The notes: generated by a model not told the origin, from the sequence alone. A stretch of DNA of 64,000 bases from Sphingomonas rosea (GCF_039538065.1 NZ_BAABBR010000001.1:713501-777500); one strand, 5' to 3'; positions 36,974 through 47,851 are shown, counted from the stretch's first letter. Translations and numbers: made by a program.

Positions 36974-38009
36974 CCAGTCGTTCCAGTGCCCACGTCGCGG
37001 CTTCGGCGACGACCGGATCGGCATGGCCGGCCAGCCTTTTCACCGGTCCCAGAAGCGCGTCGTCACCGCTGTTCCCCGCCGCGATGAGACAATTACGCAG
37101 GAACCGGTCGACCCCGATCCGCTTGATCGGACTACCCGCAAAGATCGCGCGAAAGCTCGCGTCGTCGAGGGCGAGCAAGTCGGCGAGCCGCGGCGCAGTG
37201 AGTTCGGCGCGCGGCAGGAACGCCTTGTTCGCCTGCGCCTGGCTCGCGAACCGGTTCCACGGACAGGCGGCGAGGCAGTCGTCGCAGCCGTAGATGCGAT
37301 TGCCGAGCGCCTCGCGAAATTCGGCCGGAATTGGTCCCGAATGCTCGATGGTGAGATAGCTGATGCAGCGCCGGGCATCGATCTGGCCCGGGCCGTCGAT
37401 CGCGCCCGTCGGGCAAGCCACCATGCAGGCGGTGCACGACCCGCAATGCAAGCTCGCCGGCGGGTCCGGCTCGAGTTCGAGCTCGGTGAAGATGACCCCG
37501 AGGAACAGCCAGTTGCCGTGCTCGCGCGACAGGAGATTAGTGTGCTTGCCCTGCCAGCCGATCCCCGCAGCGGCACTGAGCGGCTTTTCCATCACCGGCG
37601 CGGTGTCGACGAACACCTTGAGCTGCGACGGCACCGCATCGACGATGAACCGGGCCAGCGCCTTCAGCGCCTTCTTGACCGTCTTGTGGTAATCCGCCCC
37701 CTGCGCATAGACGCTGATCCGCGCCCGGTCGGGCGTGCCGGCAAGCGCCCGGGGATCGCCCGCCGGGGCATAGCTCATCGCCAGCGCGATCACGCTTTTC
37801 GCCTCTTGCCATAGCGCCTGCGGGTGGGCACGCTGCCCGGCGCGCTCCTCCATCCAGCCCATCGAGCCGTGGCGCCCGGCCGCGATCCATTCCTTCAGCC
37901 GCTCGCCTGCCTCGGGCACCGCGTCGGCGCGCGCAAAGCCGCACGAGACGAAGCCGAGGTTTTCGGCCTCGGCGCGTATCCTTTCCTTAAGGCTTGCGGG
38001 TTCAAGCAC
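36951..38009 (-). CDS. queG: Epoxyqueuosine reductase
   Basis: QueG converts epoxyqueuosine to queuosine in tRNA, using cobalamin and two [4Fe-4S] clusters. The 352-residue protein has the ferredoxin clusters as CGSCTACMVACPTGAI and, downstream, YGCDDCLAACPWN. The cobalamin-binding region includes GWQGKHTNLLSREHGNWLFL. A HEAT-like C-terminal segment ends in AEAATWALERLA. It is convergent with the lipoprotein gene and divergent from the NatA-like ABC gene. Confidence 0.95.
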   Translation of the reverse strand: MLEPASLKERIRAEAENLGFVSCGFARADAVPEAGERLKEWIAAGRHGSMGWMEERAGQRAHPQALWQEAKSVIALAMSYAPAGDPRALAGTPDRARISVYAQGADYHKTVKKALKALARFIVDAVPSQLKVFVDTAPVMEKPLSAAAGIGWQGKHTNLLSREHGNWLFLGVIFTELELEPDPPASLHCGSCTACMVACPTGAIDGPGQIDARRCISYLTIEHSGPIPAEFREALGNRIYGCDDCLAACPWNRFASQAQANKAFLPRAELTAPRLADLLALDDASFRAIFAGSPIKRIGVDRFLRNCLIAAGNSGDDALLGPVKRLAGHADPVVAEAATWALERLASAPTGP

Positions 38010-38049
38010 GGCGTCTCACTACAGAGCGGGGACAGGGGAGACCAGTCGA

Positions 38050-38997
38050 GTGCTGCAGCAAGTCACCGGCGAGGGCATGGCGGTCGAAGCCCGCAACCTC
38101 GTCAAGACCTTCGGGGACAAGCTTGCGGTCGACGGCGTGAGCCTTTCGGTCCCCACCGGCTCGATCTTCGGCCTTCTCGGCCCCAATGGCGCAGGCAAGA
38201 CCACGTCCTTGCGAATGCTGCTCGGGATCATCGATCCCGACAGCGGCGAGCGGACCCTCCTCGGTCGTTCCTCTCCGCTCGAGGCCGCGAGCGAAGTCGG
38301 CTACCTGCCCGAGGAGCGCGGACTCTATCCGGCGATGGTCGTGCGCGAGGCGATCGCGTTCATGGGTGCGCTTCGTGGCCTTCCGCTCGCCGAAGGTCGT
38401 CGCCGCGCCACCGACATGCTCGCCGAGCGCGGCTTCTCGGACTGGGCGCAAAAGCCCATACGCACCTTGTCCAAGGGCATGGCGCAGACCGTGCAATTGC
38501 TCGGCACCCTTGTTCATCGCCCCCGGCTGATCGTCCTCGACGAACCGTTCTCTGGCCTCGACGCGATCAACCAGGAAAAGCTCGAGGAACTGATTCGCGC
38601 CGAGGCGGCGGCGGGCGCGACGGTGATCTTCTCGACCCACGTCATCGCCCATGCCGAGCGCCTGTGCGAGCGGATCGCAATCATCGCCGCGGGCAAGGTC
38701 GCATTCGCCGGCGCGGTCGATGCGGCGCGCGACCGGCTCCGGCCGATAGTCCGCCTCCAGACCCGCGCGAAGGAGGGTCCGTGGCAATTGGCCCTCCCGG
38801 CGGACGCGCGCTGGACCGGCCGCGAATGGCGCTTCGAACTGCCACCCGAGGGTCCCGAGCCGCTGCTCCGTGCGCTGCTCGAGCATGACGCCGGGATCGA
38901 GACCCTTTCGATCGAGCGGCCGGGGCTCCACGACGCCTTTGTCGCCATCGCCGGATCCGCCGCGGCCGAAGCCATGGGCCAGGGAGTCGCCGCATGA
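38050..38997 (+). CDS. ABC transporter ATP-binding protein (NatA-like, DUF4162 type)
   Basis: The 315-residue ATPase has Walker A GPNGAGKTT, the signature LSKGMAQTVQLLGTL, Walker B LIVLDEPFSGLD and STHV for the H-loop. A DUF4162-like C-terminal extension of about 90 residues follows, as in Na+ or antibiotic exporters of the NatA group. The GTG at 38050 follows GGGGAG by 9 bases; the ATG at 38077 is an alternative. Its stop overlaps the permease start by 4 bases, so they form one exporter. Confidence 0.92.
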   Translation: MLQQVTGEGMAVEARNLVKTFGDKLAVDGVSLSVPTGSIFGLLGPNGAGKTTSLRMLLGIIDPDSGERTLLGRSSPLEAASEVGYLPEERGLYPAMVVREAIAFMGALRGLPLAEGRRRATDMLAERGFSDWAQKPIRTLSKGMAQTVQLLGTLVHRPRLIVLDEPFSGLDAINQEKLEELIRAEAAAGATVIFSTHVIAHAERLCERIAIIAAGKVAFAGAVDAARDRLRPIVRLQTRAKEGPWQLALPADARWTGREWRFELPPEGPEPLLRALLEHDAGIETLSIERPGLHDAFVAIAGSAAAEAMGQGVAA

Positions 38998-40199
38998 TCC
39001 GCCGTCTCAACAAGCTGCAAGCCGCGATGGTCATCGCCCGCCGCGACTACACCGCCACGGTGTTCAGCCGGACCTTCCTGTTCTTCCTGCTCGGCCCCCT
39101 ATTTCCCTTGCTCATCGCCCTCCTCTTCGCGGGCATCGGCGCGCGGGTCGCGCAGGACGAAGGCCGCCCGCGGATCGCCGTCATCGCCGCGCCGGCTGAA
39201 TTCGCACGGCTTCGGGACGCGCGTGACGAACTCGACGAGGTGCCCGGAATCGCTCGCCTGCCCGAACTCGTCGCGGCCGCCCCCGGGGCGAATGCCGAGG
39301 CGCTGCTAGCCGATCGCAAACGGCCTATCGTCGCGGTGCTGAGCGATCCCTTCGGAGCGCCTCGGATCACCGGATCGATCGATTCGAACAACGCGCTGGC
39401 CGGACAGGCCGTGCTGATCATGTCGCGTGCCTCGCCCGACACCAGGCCGCTGCCCGGTATCGTCATCAAGCGGGTGGCGGCGACCTCGGGCTCGGTCGAA
39501 GCCGTGCGCTCGACCACGGCGCGGGCCGGCCAGGCCGTCCTCTTTTTCCTGACCCTGCTCCTCTCGGGCATGCTCCTCTCACAATTCATCGAGGAGAAGT
39601 CGAACAAGGTCATCGAGGTGCTGGCGGCCGCCGTTCCGGTCGAGACCGTCTTCATGGGCAAGCTCTTCGCAATGCTGAGCGTCAGCCTCACGGGCATCGC
39701 AGTATGGTCCTCGACCGGGCTCGCCGCGGCGGCCGTGCTGGTGGATCCGGCCAAACTCGCCAGCGCGCCCGAGCCGGCGGTCGGCTGGCCGGTCTTCGCG
39801 CTCCTCGGCTGTGCCTATTTCGCGATGAGCTACCTGCTGATCGGCGCGGCGTTTCTCGGCATCGGCGCGCAGGCGGGCACTGCGCGCGAAGTGCAGACGC
39901 TCTCGATGCCCGTGACCATGGCGCAGGTGGCCCTCTTCGCGCTGGCCAATTTCGCGGTCAGCGAACCCCATGGCCCGCTCGGCATCCTTGCTGCCGCCTT
40001 CCCGCTCTCTTCGCCCTTCGCGATGATGGGCCGAGCCGCGCTCGATCCCGCCATCCTGCCGCATCTCGCGGCGCTGGCGTGGCAGGGCCTGTGGGTCGCG
40101 ATCATCCTCAAGTTCGCCGCCGCCTGGTTCCGGCGCTCGGTGCTGAGCGGCAAGGCGGGCAAGCGTCGCTGGTGGCAGCGCCAGCTCGCCAAGGCCTGA
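38994..40199 (+). CDS. ABC transporter permease (NatB-like, ABC-2 type)
   Basis: The 401-residue protein has an N-terminal helix (about residues 23-45), a periplasmic domain of about 120 residues, and five or so C-terminal helices. FIEEKSNKVIEVLAAAVPVETVFMGKLF is typical of ABC-2 Na+/drug exporters, although it varies at several positions. It is coupled to the ATPase by ATGA overlap. The exported substrate is unknown. Confidence 0.9.
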   Translation: MIRRLNKLQAAMVIARRDYTATVFSRTFLFFLLGPLFPLLIALLFAGIGARVAQDEGRPRIAVIAAPAEFARLRDARDELDEVPGIARLPELVAAAPGANAEALLADRKRPIVAVLSDPFGAPRITGSIDSNNALAGQAVLIMSRASPDTRPLPGIVIKRVAATSGSVEAVRSTTARAGQAVLFFLTLLLSGMLLSQFIEEKSNKVIEVLAAAVPVETVFMGKLFAMLSVSLTGIAVWSSTGLAAAAVLVDPAKLASAPEPAVGWPVFALLGCAYFAMSYLLIGAAFLGIGAQAGTAREVQTLSMPVTMAQVALFALANFAVSEPHGPLGILAAAFPLSSPFAMMGRAALDPAILPHLAALAWQGLWVAIILKFAAAWFRRSVLSGKAGKRRWWQRQLAKA

Positions 40200-40202
40200 T
40201 CG

Positions 40203-40796
40203 TCAGGCCGCGGCCTTCTGCTCGTACATCGCCTGATCGGCCCGGGCGAGGACGTCCTCGGGCCGGTCGCCGGGCCGGATCTCGGCAATCCCGATCGCGG
40301 CCGACAGCGGGATCGGGCGACCGTCGAACTCGAAGCCCGAATCGGCCATCCGGTCGGTCAGCCGGAGCGCCGTCTCGGTCGCCTGCTGGAGGTCGACCCG
40401 CTCGAGCAGCACCGCGAATTCGTCCCCGCCGAAGCGCGCGACGCAGTCGCTCTGGCGGACCCCGCCCGTCAGCAGCGCGGCGATGTGAATCAGCGCGGCA
40501 TCGCCCGCCTCGTGCCCGAAACTGTCATTGACCATCTTGAGGCCATCGACATCGACGAACAGCATCGCGCTCGAATCGCCATAGCGCTCGGCCCGGTCGA
40601 TAAGCTTGCCGAGCTGGCGCATGAAGCCGCGCCGGTTGGGAACTGGAACGAGGCTGTCACGGTGCGCCAGCTGGTCGAGTTCGCCGACCTGACGCTCGAG
40701 CCGCGCGACCATCTCGCGCAGCCGGGCGATCTCGGCCCGAAGGACAAGCGGATCATCCTCGACCATCGACGTCTCGTCGGTCATTGAAAGTCCCAT
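40203..40796 (-). CDS. Soluble diguanylate cyclase (GGDEF)
   Basis: The 197-residue protein has a short coiled-coil-like N-terminus (residues about 18-45) and one GGDEF domain: LFVDVDGLKMVNDSFGHEAGD, then RFGGDEFAVLLERVD with an intact active site. The inhibitory I-site RxxD is in the normal place five residues upstream (RQSDCVARFGGDEF). It should therefore make c-di-GMP from two GTP and be subject to product inhibition. No membrane segment or sensor domain is seen, so its activation is unclear. ATG at 40784 is an alternative start. Confidence 0.9.
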   Translation of the reverse strand: MGLSMTDETSMVEDDPLVLRAEIARLREMVARLERQVGELDQLAHRDSLVPVPNRRGFMRQLGKLIDRAERYGDSSAMLFVDVDGLKMVNDSFGHEAGDAALIHIAALLTGGVRQSDCVARFGGDEFAVLLERVDLQQATETALRLTDRMADSGFEFDGRPIPLSAAIGIAEIRPGDRPEDVLARADQAMYEQKAAA

Positions 40797-40907
40797 GGCT
40801 GACGCGGGAGCGCTCCATAACGCATGACGGCCTGCTTGGGGAGCGGGTGACAGCCGCCGCCGCGGCCACTAGACAGCGGGGCCACGCTTACGGGGTCAGG
40901 CAGGGCA

Positions 40908-41381
40908 ATGGACGTCGGAATCATCATGGGCAGTCAATCCGACTGGGAAACGATGCGCCATGCATCGCTTATCCTGGAGGAGCTCGGCATCGCTCATGAA
41001 GCAAAGGTGGTCTCGGCGCACCGGACCCCGAAGCGACTGTACGATTATGCGACAGGCGCGAAGGCCCGCGGCCTCAAGGTGATCATCGCCGGCGCCGGCG
41101 GCGCGGCCCATCTCCCTGGCATGGCCGCATCGATGACCAGCCTTCCGGTCCTTGGCGTCCCCGTCGAAAGCAAGGCGCTCTCGGGCATGGATAGCCTGCT
41201 CAGCATCGTGCAGATGCCCGGCGGCATTCCGGTCGGCACGCTCGCGATCGGCAAGGCCGGGGCGACCAACGCCGCCCTCCTCGCCGCCTCGATCCTCGCG
41301 CTCTCGGACGACGCGCTCGGCGAACGGCTCGAGGCTTGGCGGACCCGGCAGACCGACAACGTGGCCGAGCAGCCCGAATGA
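40908..41381 (+). CDS. purE: 5-(carboxyamino)imidazole ribonucleotide mutase
   Basis: PurE rearranges N5-CAIR to CAIR in purine synthesis. The 157-residue protein shows [13 protein letters not shown], the catalytic [10 protein letters not shown] and [18 protein letters not shown], and [19 protein letters not shown] late. It overlaps purK by 4 bases, and the two enzymes act consecutively. Divergent from the diguanylate cyclase. Confidence 0.96.
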   Translation: MDVGIIMGSQSDWETMRHASLILEELGIAHEAKVVSAHRTPKRLYDYATGAKARGLKVIIAGAGGAAHLPGMAASMTSLPVLGVPVESKALSGMDSLLSIVQMPGGIPVGTLAIGKAGATNAALLAASILALSDDALGERLEAWRTRQTDNVAEQPE

Positions 41382-42433
41382 TCGGCCCCGGCGGGACGAT
41401 CGGGATCATCGGGGGCGGGCAGCTCGGCCGCATGCTTGCGCTGGCCGCCGCGCCGCTCGGCCTCAAGGCGCACATCTTCGATCCGCATGAGCGGCCCTGC
41501 GCTGCCGATGTCGCCGCCGCCTTCACCCGCGCCGCCTTCGACGACGTCGCCGCGCTCGAGCGCTTCGCCGCGGCCTGCGACGTCGTGACCTACGAGTTCG
41601 AGAACCTACCCGTCGCCCCGCTCGCGACCATCGCTCACAAGCTGCGCCCGGGCCCCGAAAGCCTACGCATCGCGCAGGACCGGGCCGCTGAGAAGGCGTT
41701 CGTCGAGGACGCCGGCGGCCACCCGGCGGCGTGGCGCCAGGTCGACAATCCCGACGATCTCGCGGCGGCGATCGACGCGCTCGGCCTCCCCCTCGTGCTC
41801 AAGACCCGCCGCGACGGCTATGACGGCAAGGGACAGGCCTGGGTGCGCGATCCCGCCGATGGGCCCGAAGCACTCGCCGCGCTCGGCCATCGCCCGCTGG
41901 TCGCCGAACAGGCGATCGCCTTTGACGCCGAATTCTCGGTCGTCCTCGCGCGCGGCGCGGACGGCGACGTCGCCTTCTTCGATTCGCCGCGCAACGTTCA
42001 CGAGGACGGCATCCTGCGGCGCTCGCTCCTTCCCGCCGGCCCCGCGATCGACTCCCACGTCCCCGAGGCACGCCGCCAGGCCGCCGCCATCGCCGAGAGG
42101 CTCGGCCACATCGGCGTGCTCACGGTCGAATTCTTCGCCTGCGCCGACGGTCCGCTGGTCAACGAGATCGCGCCGCGGGTCCACAACAGCGGGCACTGGA
42201 CGATCGAGGGCGCGCGCACCTCGCAATTCGAGCAGCATGTCCGCGCCATCTGCGGCTGGCCGCTCGGCAGCCCCGACCGCACCGCCGACACCATCGAGCT
42301 CGAAAATCTCATCGGCGACGAGATCGAGCGCTGGCCGATGCTCGCGGCCGAGGCCGGGGCGCACCTCCACGTCTATGACAAGGGCGACGCGCGTCCGGGT
42401 CGCAAGATGGGCCACGTCACCCGGCTGCGCTGA
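41378..42433 (+). CDS. purK: 5-(carboxyamino)imidazole ribonucleotide synthase
   Basis: PurK carboxylates AIR with ATP and bicarbonate to give N5-CAIR for PurE. The 351-residue ATP-grasp protein starts [19 protein letters not shown], has [18 protein letters not shown] for ATP binding, and [26 protein letters not shown] with the metal-binding Glu and Asn. The ATG at 41378 overlaps the purE stop (ATGA). Confidence 0.96.
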   Translation: MIGPGGTIGIIGGGQLGRMLALAAAPLGLKAHIFDPHERPCAADVAAAFTRAAFDDVAALERFAAACDVVTYEFENLPVAPLATIAHKLRPGPESLRIAQDRAAEKAFVEDAGGHPAAWRQVDNPDDLAAAIDALGLPLVLKTRRDGYDGKGQAWVRDPADGPEALAALGHRPLVAEQAIAFDAEFSVVLARGADGDVAFFDSPRNVHEDGILRRSLLPAGPAIDSHVPEARRQAAAIAERLGHIGVLTVEFFACADGPLVNEIAPRVHNSGHWTIEGARTSQFEQHVRAICGWPLGSPDRTADTIELENLIGDEIERWPMLAAEAGAHLHVYDKGDARPGRKMGHVTRLR

Positions 42434-42506
42434 GCCGGGGCGGAACGGGCGCCCGTCCCGAACGTTACGGCGCCATCCAATCCACATCTAGCGGGAGCTT
42501 CGTGCC

Positions 42507-42983
42507 TTGCGTCGCCTCGTGCCGCTCGTCCTCTTCACCGCCCTCGCGGGCACCAGCACCGCCGCCCCCGCGCCTTCGCAGGCGGGCGCGATGCTGCGCT
42601 TCATGAAGGGCGATTGCGACCGGCTCGCGCTGGCCGGCCGTTCGCGCGCGACATGCAAGCCCCAGCTCGTCAATCTCGTCTATGCCTCGGGTGCGGTGTC
42701 CTTCGTCTTCGCCGGGCAGGACGGCCGTTTGCTGAGCTTTCGCAGCCGCGTCGATCGCAGCGTCGGCTTCCAGACCAGCCTCAAGGTCGACCAGGTTACC
42801 ACCGTGACGCGCGGCGGGGGCGGCTTCGACACGCGGCCCGCGCGGGGCACCTGCACCCTCACCCCGTTTGCGGTCGATCGCAGCCGCGTCGATTGCGCCG
42901 CCAAGACCGCGAGCGGGAGCTTTGCCGGCCAGTTCCGCACCAGCGACGAGGCGCCACGCGTCCTCACCCTCGCCAGCCGCTGA
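42507..42983 (+). CDS. Secreted protein of unknown function
   Basis: The 158-residue protein begins with a signal peptide (RRLVPLVLFTALAGTSTAA). It has four Cys, two near the start (GDCDRL, ATCKP) and two later (GTCTLT, VDCAAK). The protein is rich in Gly, Arg and beta-branched residues. No family is recognised. The start is a TTG at 42507 with GGGAG about 10 bases upstream, so a real gene is likely though the start is not certain. A terminator follows it. Confidence 0.65.
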   Translation: MRRLVPLVLFTALAGTSTAAPAPSQAGAMLRFMKGDCDRLALAGRSRATCKPQLVNLVYASGAVSFVFAGQDGRLLSFRSRVDRSVGFQTSLKVDQVTTVTRGGGGFDTRPARGTCTLTPFAVDRSRVDCAAKTASGSFAGQFRTSDEAPRVLTLASR

Positions 42984-42990
42984 CCCCGGA

Positions 42991-43028
42991 TAGAAAAGGG
43001 CCCCCGCCGCAACCGGCGAGAGCCCCTT
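42991..43028. terminator. Rho-independent terminator between convergent genes
   Basis: GAAAAGGG plus CCCCCGCCG pairs with CGGCG plus AGAGCCCCTTTC with small imperfections around a CAAC loop. It lies 8-20 bases from the stops of the secreted-protein gene and the M16 peptidase gene, and can serve both. Confidence 0.75.
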
Positions 43029-43046
43029 TCCCGGCGCTCGGAGCGC

Positions 43047-45842
43047 TTACTTCGGCTCGATGACCTGGACCGGGTAGCCGATCTTGTCGAGCTGCGGCTT
43101 CACCTTGGCCGCGTCACCGATGACCACCCAGGTGAAGCCCTTCGGATCGATCGCGCCGCGGATCGCCTGGTCGATCCCGCCGGTCGTCAGCGCGCGATAG
43201 CGGTTCGCGAGCTGCTTCTGGTAGTCGTCGGGACGACCGAGCAGGCTGTTCGACAGCATCGCGTTCAACACCGCCGACGAGGTTTCGAACCGTCCCGGCA
43301 GCGAGTTGATGTTGTTGCTGAGCACGCGCTGCAGTTCTTCGTTGGTCACGCCCTTGCTCGACAGCATGTCGGTCACCTGGCCGTTGAGCGCGACCAGCGA
43401 ATCGCCGGTGCGGTCGGCCTGCACCGGCGCGGCGATCGTGTAGGGCACGCCGTTCTGGTTGAGGCTGAAATTGCCGCTCACGCCATAGGACCAGCCCTTG
43501 GCCTCGCGCAGGTCCATGTTGATGCGCGACAGGAAATTGCCACCGAGCACTTCCGAACCGGCCTGGGTCGCCAGCACGTCGCCACGCGGATTGACCGGAG
43601 TCACCTGCGCCGCGACGACCACCGACTGCGGGGCGTTGGGTACGTTGACGAGATAGACGGTCGGCGTCGCCGGGCGGGCCGGCGGCGCGGTGAAGGCCTT
43701 CACGCCCTTGGCGACACCCGCGGGCGCGGCCCAGCTGCCGAAGCGCTGCTCGAGCTGCGGGGTGAGCTGCGCGAGCGGCAGGTTCGAGACGACGAAGATC
43801 TCGGCGTTGTCGGGACGGATCCACTTCTGCTGCCAGCCCACGACGTCGGCACGGGTGAAGCCCTTGACCGCATTCGGATCACCGGCGCCGACCGTCGCAT
43901 AGGGGTGGTTCGCGCCCCAGACGAGCGAGGGCACGACGCGACCGACGATGCCGTTGGGGTCACGCTGCTGCGCCGCGATGCTGGTCAGCGTCTGCGTGCG
44001 GACGCGCTCCAGTTCGGTCGGGGCGAAGGTCGGCTGCTCGACGATCTTCTCGAGCAGATCGAGGCTTCCCCCGAGGTTGGCCGACAGTGCCGAGAGCGTG
44101 ACGGTGCTGCGGTCGAGGCTCGACCCCGTCCCGATGTCGGCGCCGAGCTCTTCCTGACGCTCGGCGAGCTGCTGGGCGGTGAGGCCGCCGGCCCCCTCCT
44201 CCATCAGGCCGAGCGCCATGCTCTGCAGGCCGCGCTGGTTGGCCGCGTCCGACGCCTGGCCGGCATCGAAGGCCAGCGCCATCGTCGTCACGGGCACGGC
44301 GTTGCGCTGCGCGTAGGTGACCTTGATGCCGTTCGACAGCGTCGCGCGCTGGATCGTCGGGAAGTCGAGCGCGGCGAAGTCACCGACCGGCGGGATGGTG
44401 CGCTTGGTCGCGGGCGGCGGGGTGCCGGCGGCCTTGGCCGCGACCGGACCCTTGGCTTCCTGATAGGCGGGGCGCTCGCCCGGCTCGAGCCGGATGCGCA
44501 GCGGCGCGCGGGTCAGCCAGGTGCGCATGGCGGTCTGGACCTGAGCCGGGGTGATCCGGGCATAGTCCTCGAGCTGCTTCTTGTAGAAATCGCGATCGCC
44601 CGCATAGAGCTGGCCCTGCGCCAGCGCGACCGCCTTGCCGCCGAAGCCACCGACCTGCTCGAGGCCCTTGATGGTCGAGGCGACCTCGCGGGTCGCGGCG
44701 CGGTTCAGTTCCTCGCGGGTCGGGCCCTTGGCGATGAAGTCGGCCATGATCTCGTCGAGGCGCTTGTCGACCGTGGCCGGATCGACGCCGGGGCGCACCA
44801 CGGTCTGGATGGTGAAGATGCCGACGCGGTGCAGCGTCTGGTTGCTCGCCGAGACCGAGACCGCGAGCTTCTCGTTGCGGACCAGCGCATTGTCGAGGCG
44901 CGAGGAGGCGAGACCGCCGAGCACCGAACCGCCGAGGTCGAGCGCATTGGCGTCCTTGCCGAGCATGCCAGGGACCGCCCAGCTGCGGCTGAGGATGACG
45001 GCCGGCACGCGGTCCTTCATGACGATGGTCTTGCCGTTGGCGGCCGGGACCGCGGCCTGCGCGGGGAGGTTCACCGGGCCGCGCTTGATCGCGCCGAAAT
45101 ACTTCTGGACGAGCGGACGGGCCTCGGCGGCGTTGATGTCGCCGGCGAGGACGAGGATCGCGTTGTTCGGGCCGTAATTGTCGATGAACCACTTCTGGAC
45201 GTCGGCGAGGCTGGCGGCATCGAGATCGGCCATCGAGCCGATGGTGGTGTGATGATATGGATGACCCTCGGGGAAGAGGTTGCCGAACAGCTCGTAGCTG
45301 ACGAGGCCGCCCGGGCGATTGTCGTTCTGGCGCTTCTCGTTCTGGACGACGCCGCGCTGGTTATCGAGCTTCTGCTGCGTGACCGCGCCCAGGAGATAGC
45401 CCATCCGGTCGCTTTCCAGGAACAGCGCCCGCTCGAGCGCAGCCTTGGGCACGGTCTGGAAATAGTTGGTGCGGTCGTAGCTGGTGGTGCCGTTGAGGTC
45501 GGTCGCGCCGATCTCGGTGGTGTACTTGAAGTAATCGTCCGGAAGGTTCTCCGAGCCGTTGAACATCAGGTGCTCGAACAGGTGGGCGAAACCGGTCTTG
45601 CCCTTGGGCTCGTCCTTGGAGCCGACATTGTACCAGACGCTGACCGCGACGACGGGGGCCTTGCGGTCCTCGTGGACGATGACGGTGAGGCCGTTCTGCA
45701 GCTTGAAGACCTGGCTCGGAATCTTGACCTGGCTGACGAGTGTCGGAAGCGGGGCCGGTGCGGGCGACGATTGCTGCGCGGCGGCGGGCACGGCCAGAAG
45801 CGCGCTGCCGAGCAGCAGGGACAGGCGAAGGTCGTTGCGCAT
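43047..45842 (-). CDS. Exported M16-family zinc metallopeptidase
   Basis: The 931-residue protein has a signal peptide (MRNDLRLSLLLGSALLAVPAA) and two M16 halves. The first has the inverted zinc motif HxxEH as HLFEH (FAHLFEHLMFNGSEN) with the family Glu ligand downstream. The second half lacks it, as is normal. Such proteins degrade short peptides in the periplasm. The ATG at 45842 was chosen over a start about 46 codons earlier because it begins the signal peptide. It is divergent from lepA. Confidence 0.93.
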   Translation of the reverse strand: MRNDLRLSLLLGSALLAVPAAAQQSSPAPAPLPTLVSQVKIPSQVFKLQNGLTVIVHEDRKAPVVAVSVWYNVGSKDEPKGKTGFAHLFEHLMFNGSENLPDDYFKYTTEIGATDLNGTTSYDRTNYFQTVPKAALERALFLESDRMGYLLGAVTQQKLDNQRGVVQNEKRQNDNRPGGLVSYELFGNLFPEGHPYHHTTIGSMADLDAASLADVQKWFIDNYGPNNAILVLAGDINAAEARPLVQKYFGAIKRGPVNLPAQAAVPAANGKTIVMKDRVPAVILSRSWAVPGMLGKDANALDLGGSVLGGLASSRLDNALVRNEKLAVSVSASNQTLHRVGIFTIQTVVRPGVDPATVDKRLDEIMADFIAKGPTREELNRAATREVASTIKGLEQVGGFGGKAVALAQGQLYAGDRDFYKKQLEDYARITPAQVQTAMRTWLTRAPLRIRLEPGERPAYQEAKGPVAAKAAGTPPPATKRTIPPVGDFAALDFPTIQRATLSNGIKVTYAQRNAVPVTTMALAFDAGQASDAANQRGLQSMALGLMEEGAGGLTAQQLAERQEELGADIGTGSSLDRSTVTLSALSANLGGSLDLLEKIVEQPTFAPTELERVRTQTLTSIAAQQRDPNGIVGRVVPSLVWGANHPYATVGAGDPNAVKGFTRADVVGWQQKWIRPDNAEIFVVSNLPLAQLTPQLEQRFGSWAAPAGVAKGVKAFTAPPARPATPTVYLVNVPNAPQSVVVAAQVTPVNPRGDVLATQAGSEVLGGNFLSRINMDLREAKGWSYGVSGNFSLNQNGVPYTIAAPVQADRTGDSLVALNGQVTDMLSSKGVTNEELQRVLSNNINSLPGRFETSSAVLNAMLSNSLLGRPDDYQKQLANRYRALTTGGIDQAIRGAIDPKGFTWVVIGDAAKVKPQLDKIGYPVQVIEPK

Positions 45843-46003
45843 CGAACGGAAACTCCAAGAGAAAACGGCAATGCGCCCTGCTGTCCGCTTTCGCGGGCGC
45901 GCGGGCGGGGCCATCGACGAACGACGCGCCGGCTTCGACGGGCGGCGGGAACGATCGGCCCGGCTGACAGCAGCCCCCAAGCCTGCTAGCGGCCTCGCCC
46001 GAC

Positions 46004-47827
46004 ATGACCGACCTATCCCGCATCCGGAACTTCTCGATCATCGCGCATATCGACCATGGCAAGTCGACGCTCGCGGACCGCCTCATCCTCAAGACCGGGG
46101 GGCTGACCGAGCGCGAGATGACCCATGGCCAAGTCCTTGATAACATGGAGATCGAGCAGGAGCGCGGGATCACCATCAAGGCCCAGACCGTGCGCCTCGC
46201 CTACACCGCCAAGGACGGCGAGACCTATACGCTCAACCTGATGGACACGCCCGGCCACGTCGACTTCGCCTACGAGGTCAGCCGCAGCCTCGCCGCCTGC
46301 GAGGGCGCGCTCCTCGTGGTCGACGCGGCGCAGGGGGTCGAGGCCCAGACGCTCGCCAACGTCTACCAGTCGATCGAGCACGACCACGAGATCGTGCCCG
46401 TCATCAACAAGATCGACCTCCCCGCCGCCGAGCCCGACAAGGTCAAGGCCGAGATCGAGGAAGTGATCGGCCTCGACGCCTCCGACGCGGTTCTCACCAG
46501 CGCCAAGAGCGGCATCGGCATCGACGAGGTCCTCGAAGCCATCGTCACCCGGATCCCGCCCCCCAAGGGCGACCGCGACGCGCCCTTGAAGGCGATGCTC
46601 GTCGACTCGTGGTACGACCCCTATCTCGGCGTCGTCATCCTGATCCGCGTGATCGACGGCGCGATCCGGAAAGGACAGGAAATCGTCTTCATGGCGGCCG
46701 GCACCCGCCACCTCGTCGACCGGGTCGGCTGCATGAACCCCAAGCTCCAGCTCCTCCCCGAGCTGGCCGCGGGCGAGATCGGAATCATCACCGCGCAGAT
46801 CAAGGAAGTCGCGCAGACCCGCGTCGGCGACACCATCACCGACGCGAAGAAGCCGACCGCCGAGCCCCTGCCCGGCTTCAAGGAAGTCCAGCCGGTGGTC
46901 TTCTGCGGCCTGTTCCCGGTCGACGCCGCCGACTTCGAGAAACTGCGCGAAAGCATCAGCAAGCTGCGGTTGAACGACGCGAGCTTCTCCTTCGAGACCG
47001 AGAGCAGCGCCGCGCTGGGCTTCGGCTTCCGCTGCGGCTTCCTCGGGCTCCTCCACCTCGAGATCATCCAGGAGCGGCTGACCCGCGAATATGACCTCGA
47101 CCTCATCACCACCGCGCCGAGCGTCGTCTACACCTTGCACCTGTCGCATTCGAAGACCGAAGATGCGAAGACGATCGAGCTCCACAATCCGGCCGACATG
47201 CCCGACGTCAACCGGATCGCGAGCATCGAGGAGCCGTGGATCGAGGCGACCATCTACGTCCCCGACGAATATCTGGGACCGATCCTCAAGCTCTGCCAGG
47301 ATCGCCGCGGAATCCAGAAGAACCTCACCTACGTCGGCGGCCGCGCGCAGCTCACCTACGAGCTGCCCTTGAATGAAGTGGTGTTCGATTTCTACGACCG
47401 GCTGAAGAGCATGTCGAAGGGGTACGCCAGCTTCGACTACCATCAGATCGGGACGCGCGAGGGCGACCTCGTCAAGATGAGCATCCTCGTCAACGAGGAG
47501 CCGGTCGATGCCCTCTCGATGATCGTCCACCGCGGCACCGCCGAACAGCGCGGCCGCGGGATGGTCGAGCGGCTGAAGGAGCTGATCCCGAGGCACATGT
47601 TCAAGATCCCGATCCAGGCCGCGATCGGCGGCAAGGTCATCGCCCGCGAGACGATCAGCGCGATGCGAAAGGACGTGACCGCCAAATGCTACGGCGGCGA
47701 CGCCACCCGCAAGCGCAAGCTCCTCGAGAAGCAGAAGAAGGGCAAGGCGCGGATGCGGGAATATGGCAACGTCAGCATCCCGCAGGAGGCGTTTATCGCG
47801 GCGCTCAGGATGGGGGATGAGAACTAG
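46004..47827 (+). CDS. lepA: Elongation factor 4 (ribosomal back-translocase)
   Basis: The 607-residue translational GTPase has [17 protein letters not shown] (G1), [16 protein letters not shown] (G3), [13 protein letters not shown] (G4) and GLLHLEI (domain IV). The C-terminal sequence [20 protein letters not shown] is the family's RNA-binding tail. LepA acts on stalled or mistranslocated ribosomes. The ATG at 46004 matches the family start. It is not followed by lepB, unlike in E. coli. Confidence 0.97.
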   Translation: MTDLSRIRNFSIIAHIDHGKSTLADRLILKTGGLTEREMTHGQVLDNMEIEQERGITIKAQTVRLAYTAKDGETYTLNLMDTPGHVDFAYEVSRSLAACEGALLVVDAAQGVEAQTLANVYQSIEHDHEIVPVINKIDLPAAEPDKVKAEIEEVIGLDASDAVLTSAKSGIGIDEVLEAIVTRIPPPKGDRDAPLKAMLVDSWYDPYLGVVILIRVIDGAIRKGQEIVFMAAGTRHLVDRVGCMNPKLQLLPELAAGEIGIITAQIKEVAQTRVGDTITDAKKPTAEPLPGFKEVQPVVFCGLFPVDAADFEKLRESISKLRLNDASFSFETESSAALGFGFRCGFLGLLHLEIIQERLTREYDLDLITTAPSVVYTLHLSHSKTEDAKTIELHNPADMPDVNRIASIEEPWIEATIYVPDEYLGPILKLCQDRRGIQKNLTYVGGRAQLTYELPLNEVVFDFYDRLKSMSKGYASFDYHQIGTREGDLVKMSILVNEEPVDALSMIVHRGTAEQRGRGMVERLKELIPRHMFKIPIQAAIGGKVIARETISAMRKDVTAKCYGGDATRKRKLLEKQKKGKARMREYGNVSIPQEAFIAALRMGDEN

Positions 47828-47851
47828 GCGTCTGCGGGCGGCAGCGACGGC